A stretch of DNA of 8,318 nucleotides from an uncultured Centipeda sp. (GTDB lineage: Bacteria; Bacillota; Negativicutes; Selenomonadales; Selenomonadaceae): assembly GCA_937925565.1 (NCBI GenBank), contig CALALM010000229.1:1-8318 (forward strand), in the 5' to 3' direction. Below are positions 5,952-8,318 of this stretch, in pieces (positions within the stretch are counted from its first letter, which is position 1; each line of letters begins with the position of its first letter). The notes beneath the pieces are model-generated. The model was given only the letters and a program-made list of their open reading frames with translations. It was not told where the DNA came from and did no database searches. The position numbers and the translations under genes were made by a program.

Positions 5952-7148
5952 ATGGTCTCTGAGCAGATGTACGAACTCGGAACGAAGAAATCGACCATAC
6001 GCACAATCTTCGAATATGGGCAGAAGCGTGCGGCGGAGGTCGGCGCGGAGAATGTCTTTGATTTCAGCCTCGGAAATCCCAATGTACCGACACCGGACTT
6101 CATTCGAGATGCGGCGATAGATATCCTCACACACAGTGACCCGATGGAGGTGCACGGCTATACGATTGCGCCCGGCAAGCCCCATGTACGTGAGGTGCTT
6201 GCTGCTGATCTGAACAAGAGATTCGGCATGGAATTCACGGGAAAAAATCTCTTCCTCACGGCGGGGGCGGCAGCGTCCATAACAATTACGTTCAAGGCAT
6301 TCGCGGAGGCGGGGGACGAGTTCGTCACGATTGCTCCCTTCTTCCCCGAGTACCGTGTCTTTGTCGAGGCATGCGGGGGGAAGCTCATTGTTGTGCCTGC
6401 AAAAACCGATGATTTTCAGATCGATTTCGCAGCGCTCGCGGAGGCAATCACACAGCATACGAAAGCTGTCATTATCAACTCCCCGAACAATCCGAGCGGT
6501 GCGGTCTACAGTGGGGAAACACTTCGCCAACTTGCGGAACTTTTACGCAAAAAGGAAACGGAGTTCGGGCATCCGATCTTTATCATCGCGGATGAACCCT
6601 ATCGCGAGATCGTTTATGACAGTCTGACCGTTCCGTACATTCCACTTCTTTACGACAATACGATTGTCTGCTACTCCTACAGCAAATCCTTCTCCTTGCC
6701 GGGAGAACGCATCGGCTACATCGTTGTGCCGGATAAGGTTGCGGACTTTGCGCGTATCTACGGTGCGATCGCGGGTGCGGCGCGTGTCCTTACGCACGTC
6801 AATGCGCCGTCACTCTGGCAGCTCGTTATCGCGCGCTGCGCAGGAAGAAATGCCGATCTGAGTACCTATGCGCACAATGCAAAGCTGCTCTACGAAGGGC
6901 TGTCTGCATCGGGATTTTCCTGCATGCGCCCGCAAGGTGCGTTCTACCTCTTCCCAAAGGCTCTTGAGGAGGACGATGCTGCATTTTGTGCACGGGCGCG
7001 AGAATTTGATCTGCTCCTTGTGCCGGGCAGGGATTTTGGCTGTCCCGGCTACTTCCGCGCGGCATATTGTGTGCACACTGCGATGATTGAACGCGCCTTG
7101 CCGCGTTTTCAGAAGTTGGCAGAATCCTATAAGGATCCACATGAATGA
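5952..7148 (+). CDS. Pyridoxal-phosphate-dependent aminotransferase, fold type I (class I/II)
   Basis: The 398-aa product has the usual length for the family. Visible motifs are FSLGNPNVPTP (38-48, near the substrate entrance), YTIAPGKPHVREVLA (70-84), FLTAGAAASI (101-110, PLP phosphate contact), PFFPEY (129-134), SPNNPSG (177-183, with the Asn that contacts PLP), ADEPYREI (213-220, with the Asp that pairs with the PLP pyridine N), SYSKSFSLPGERIGY (242-256, Schiff-base Lys 245 and phosphate-binding Arg 253) and FRAAY (368-372, Arg 369 for the substrate carboxylate). It transfers amino groups between an amino acid and a 2-oxo acid in the cytosol. The substrate (aspartate, alanine, aromatic or other) cannot be assigned from sequence. 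It stands alone between two terminator/promoter regions. No promoter could be recognised in the 66-nt gap before it. Confidence 0.9.
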   Translation: MVSEQMYELGTKKSTIRTIFEYGQKRAAEVGAENVFDFSLGNPNVPTPDFIRDAAIDILTHSDPMEVHGYTIAPGKPHVREVLAADLNKRFGMEFTGKNLFLTAGAAASITITFKAFAEAGDEFVTIAPFFPEYRVFVEACGGKLIVVPAKTDDFQIDFAALAEAITQHTKAVIINSPNNPSGAVYSGETLRQLAELLRKKETEFGHPIFIIADEPYREIVYDSLTVPYIPLLYDNTIVCYSYSKSFSLPGERIGYIVVPDKVADFARIYGAIAGAARVLTHVNAPSLWQLVIARCAGRNADLSTYAHNAKLLYEGLSASGFSCMRPQGAFYLFPKALEEDDAAFCARAREFDLLLVPGRDFGCPGYFRAAYCVHTAMIERALPRFQKLAESYKDPHE

Positions 7149-7153
7149 GGATT

Positions 7154-7172
7154 GATAATGATAATTTCATTA
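7154..7172 (+). promoter_or_regulatory. Fur-box-like element upstream of exbBD
   Basis: Two tandem GATAAT hexamers (7154-7165) are followed by TTCATTA. The first 12 bases equal those of the classic 19-bp Fur consensus, but the last third is poor (13 of 19 overall by eye). The same stretch is an imperfect 17-bp palindrome with TAATGA/TCATTA arms (7156-7172). It ends 8 nt before the -35 of the exbB promoter. Iron control would fit the TonB-system genes downstream. The region is AT-rich, so chance resemblance is possible. Confidence 0.45.
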
Positions 7173-7180
7173 AACTTGTA

Positions 7181-7209
7181 TTGACAATCACTCTCCATAG
7201 AGCTATACT
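7181..7209 (+). promoter_or_regulatory. Sigma-70-type promoter of the exbBD operon
   Basis: TTGACA (7181-7186) and TATACT (7204-7209) are separated by exactly 17 nt. The -35 is a perfect match and the -10 has five of six consensus bases. Initiation is expected about 7216, giving a leader of roughly 100 nt before the exbB start. The -35 lies within the small palindrome ATTG-A-CAAT (7180-7188). The -10 forms one arm of a dyad, GCTATA (7202-7207) with TATAGC (7225-7230). Confidence 0.8.
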
Positions 7210-7233
7210 TAGTACCGATTTACATATAGCAAG

Positions 7234-7256
7234 GTATATCATTCTCGATGGTATAC
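7234..7256 (+). repeat. Perfectly nested inverted repeat/hairpin in the exbBD leader
   Basis: Bases 7234-7243 (GTATATCATT) pair with 7247-7256 (GATGGTATAC) as eight Watson-Crick and two G-U pairs around a 3-nt loop, CTC. It lies about 18 nt after the predicted transcription start, so it may be an RNA hairpin or a DNA operator. No T-tract follows, so it is not a terminator. Part of its 3' arm (TATACG, 7252-7257) is also complementary to CGTATA (7287-7292) just upstream of the exbB RBS. Confidence 0.5.
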
Positions 7257-7298
7257 GACGAATCCATAGGTAATCACGCATATTTCCGTATATTTGAC

Positions 7299-7306
7299 AA
7301 GGAAGG
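7299..7306 (+). promoter_or_regulatory. Ribosome-binding site that decides the exbB TTG start
   Basis: AAGGAAGG lies 8 nt before TTG 7315. A farther in-frame TTG at 7294 would start upstream of, and read through, this site. An ATG at 7354 would delete the start of the first membrane segment. TTG 7315 is therefore the best start. Confidence 0.75.
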
Positions 7307-7314
7307 TGTTCTTT

Positions 7315-7941
7315 TTGACCAGTGCAGAACTCTTTGAAAAAGGCGGTCCCGTCATGTATCTGCTGCTCCTGTGCTCTCTCTCAGTGGCAGCGATTGCGAT
7401 TGACCGCTTTTTGCTCTATCGTCGTGCAGCGAAGGGAGCACAGGAACTTGAGGCGGAAGTATCCGCCTCGCTTCGTAAGAGGAAGGTGGATGAAGCTGCA
7501 TCTGCCGCCGAGGGCAAGGACAATATGGTCGCCTATCTTGTGAACAGTGCACTTGATGCACGTGCGGCAGGGGAGGATGTCCCCATGACGCTTGAGGCTG
7601 TTTACGGCGAGGCGGCAATGCTTCTGCGCGCACGTCTGAACTATCTTTCGACGATCGTTACGCTTGCGCCGCTCCTCGGTCTTCTCGGCACGATCTCAGG
7701 TATGATCCAGTCGTTCAGTGTGTTCAACCTGCAGGCAGGTCAGCCGATGGCGATCACAGGCGGCATCGGGGAGGCGCTCATTGCAACGGCGACGGGGCTT
7801 CTCGTTGCGATTTTCGCACTCGTTGTCCATACCTACTTTGCCCAGCGCATGGATACGATGCTGACATTGCTCGAAAAGACGATGAACACCTTGCTCGCCG
7901 GATTTGTTGCTGCGGATGGAGGGCGTTCTCATGCGTCGTAA
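7315..7941 (+). CDS. exbB: ExbB/TolQ/MotA-family proton channel subunit
   Basis: The 208-aa inner-membrane protein shows three hydrophobic segments: about 13-36, 111-135 and 152-176. A cytoplasmic charged stretch (about 37-108) lies between the first two, which is the ExbB/TolQ topology. The signature regions are LAPLLGLLGTISGMI (118-132) and GGIGEALIATATGLLVAI (149-166). With ExbD it forms the complex that uses the proton gradient to drive TonB and thus outer-membrane uptake of iron chelates, vitamin B12 and the like. TolQ, which works in outer-membrane integrity, is the main alternative; the leader's Fur-like element and the short form favour ExbB. The start is TTG 7315. Its 3' end overlaps exbD by 11 nt, so the two are co-translated. 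Confidence 0.88.
   Translation: MTSAELFEKGGPVMYLLLLCSLSVAAIAIDRFLLYRRAAKGAQELEAEVSASLRKRKVDEAASAAEGKDNMVAYLVNSALDARAAGEDVPMTLEAVYGEAAMLLRARLNYLSTIVTLAPLLGLLGTISGMIQSFSVFNLQAGQPMAITGGIGEALIATATGLLVAIFALVVHTYFAQRMDTMLTLLEKTMNTLLAGFVAADGGRSHAS
7918..7923 (+). promoter_or_regulatory. exbD ribosome-binding site inside exbB
   Basis: GGAGGG lies 7 nt before ATG 7931, within the last codons of exbB. It supports the overlapping start. Confidence 0.7.
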
Positions 7942-8318
7942 TTTTCATGATGTGCGCGAGCCGCTCGTCATGATTATCCCGATGATCGACATCATGCTCT
8001 TCCTGCTCGTATTCTTCATGCTCAGCACGATGTATATGGTGAACGCGAGCACGGTACAGGTGAGCCTTCCGCAGGCGGCGACGGCTCAACATGACACGCG
8101 CCCGCACATCGTTTCTATCACGGTAACGGAGGACGGGAAGGTTCTTTTTGACCGCGATGAAGAGCCGACACGGGAACTCACGGCGCGGGTCAAGACGCAG
8201 CTTGAGGATGATCCCGATACGGTCTTTGTCGTGCGCGGCGACCGCAAGGCGGACTATCAGTTCGTTGTTACCGTGTTCGATGCGCTCAAGGAAGCGGGGA
8301 CGCGTCATGTGTCCATTG
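7931..8318 (+). CDS. exbD: ExbD/TolR-family protein (3' truncated by window)
   Basis: The frame runs from ATG 7931 to the window edge without a stop, giving 129 codons. A short cytoplasmic N-terminus (MRRNFHDVREP) is followed by one membrane segment, about residues 13-37, with PMIDIMLFLLVFF (17-29). Asp 20 is the conserved proton-carrying membrane aspartate of ExbD/TolR. The rest (about 40-129) is the periplasmic domain with VSITVTEDGKVLFD and VFVVRGDRKADY. Family members are about 130-145 aa, so only a few residues are missing. It partners ExbB in the proton-driven TonB motor. A tonB gene would be expected just downstream but lies outside the window. Confidence 0.88.
   Translation, partial: MRRNFHDVREPLVMIIPMIDIMLFLLVFFMLSTMYMVNASTVQVSLPQAATAQHDTRPHIVSITVTEDGKVLFDRDEEPTRELTARVKTQLEDDPDTVFVVRGDRKADYQFVVTVFDALKEAGTRHVSI

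Noticed and set aside
4437..6530. 697-aa open frame on the - strand across the aminopeptidase and the start of the aminotransferase
   Set aside because: It lies antisense to two genes with clear family motifs, spans a terminator, and its translation is rich in Arg/His/Leu without any recognisable motif. Long antisense frames are expected opposite G/C-ending codons.
7234..7256. Reading the leader hairpin as a terminator of the aminotransferase
   Set aside because: No T-tract follows, and it lies downstream of the exbBD promoter rather than next to the aminotransferase stop.
7294..7314. Earlier TTG start for exbB
   Set aside because: The best SD (7299-7306) lies inside this extension and serves TTG 7315.
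1..8318. Search for CRISPR repeats, tRNA genes, insertion sequences or defence genes
   Set aside because: No regularly spaced repeats, cloverleaf-like segment, transposase or defence-family motif was seen. The window is mostly ordinary metabolic and envelope genes.

Overview
All genes in this window lie on the + strand. The gene content points to a diderm (LPS-bearing) Firmicute of the Negativicutes, Selenomonas-like. The block order birA-coaX-dusB is Firmicute-type, while a nucleotide-sugar/glycosyltransferase cluster and an ExbB/ExbD pair imply an outer membrane. This placement is an inference from gene order and protein style, not from a database search.

Region 1 (1-1677) is the end of a surface-polysaccharide cluster. 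It holds the 3' end of a glucose-1-phosphate cytidylyltransferase (rfbF) and then a two-domain protein, a GT2 glycosyltransferase fused to a SAM-dependent methyltransferase. The cluster ends at a strong intrinsic terminator (1705-1746).

Region 2 (1762-5885) is a tight housekeeping operon: birA (biotin-protein ligase/repressor), coaX (type III pantothenate kinase, TTG start), dusB (tRNA-dihydrouridine synthase, start overlapping the coaX stop) and an M18 zinc aminopeptidase. Gaps are 15, -4 and 12 nt. It ends at a second intrinsic terminator (5900-5936). birA and coaX both serve acyl-group cofactors (biotin and CoA).

Region 3 (5952-7148) is a single fold-type I PLP aminotransferase. Its ribosome-binding site lies almost directly behind the terminator of the previous operon.

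Region 4 (7149-8318) is a regulated intergenic region followed by exbB (TTG start) and exbD (cut by the window end). The pair encodes the proton-driven motor that energises TonB-dependent outer-membrane uptake. The intergenic region carries a near-consensus sigma-70 promoter (TTGACA-17-TATACT), a partial Fur-box-like repeat upstream, and several dyads in the region of the predicted 5' leader.

No tRNA, rRNA, CRISPR array, insertion sequence or phage gene was seen. I found no convincing new multi-gene system. The most interesting signals are regulatory: a terminator hairpin that holds a TATAAT before birA, a terminator abutting the aminotransferase RBS, a seven-codon reading frame in frame with the glycosyltransferase-methyltransferase gene, and the dyad-rich exbBD leader.
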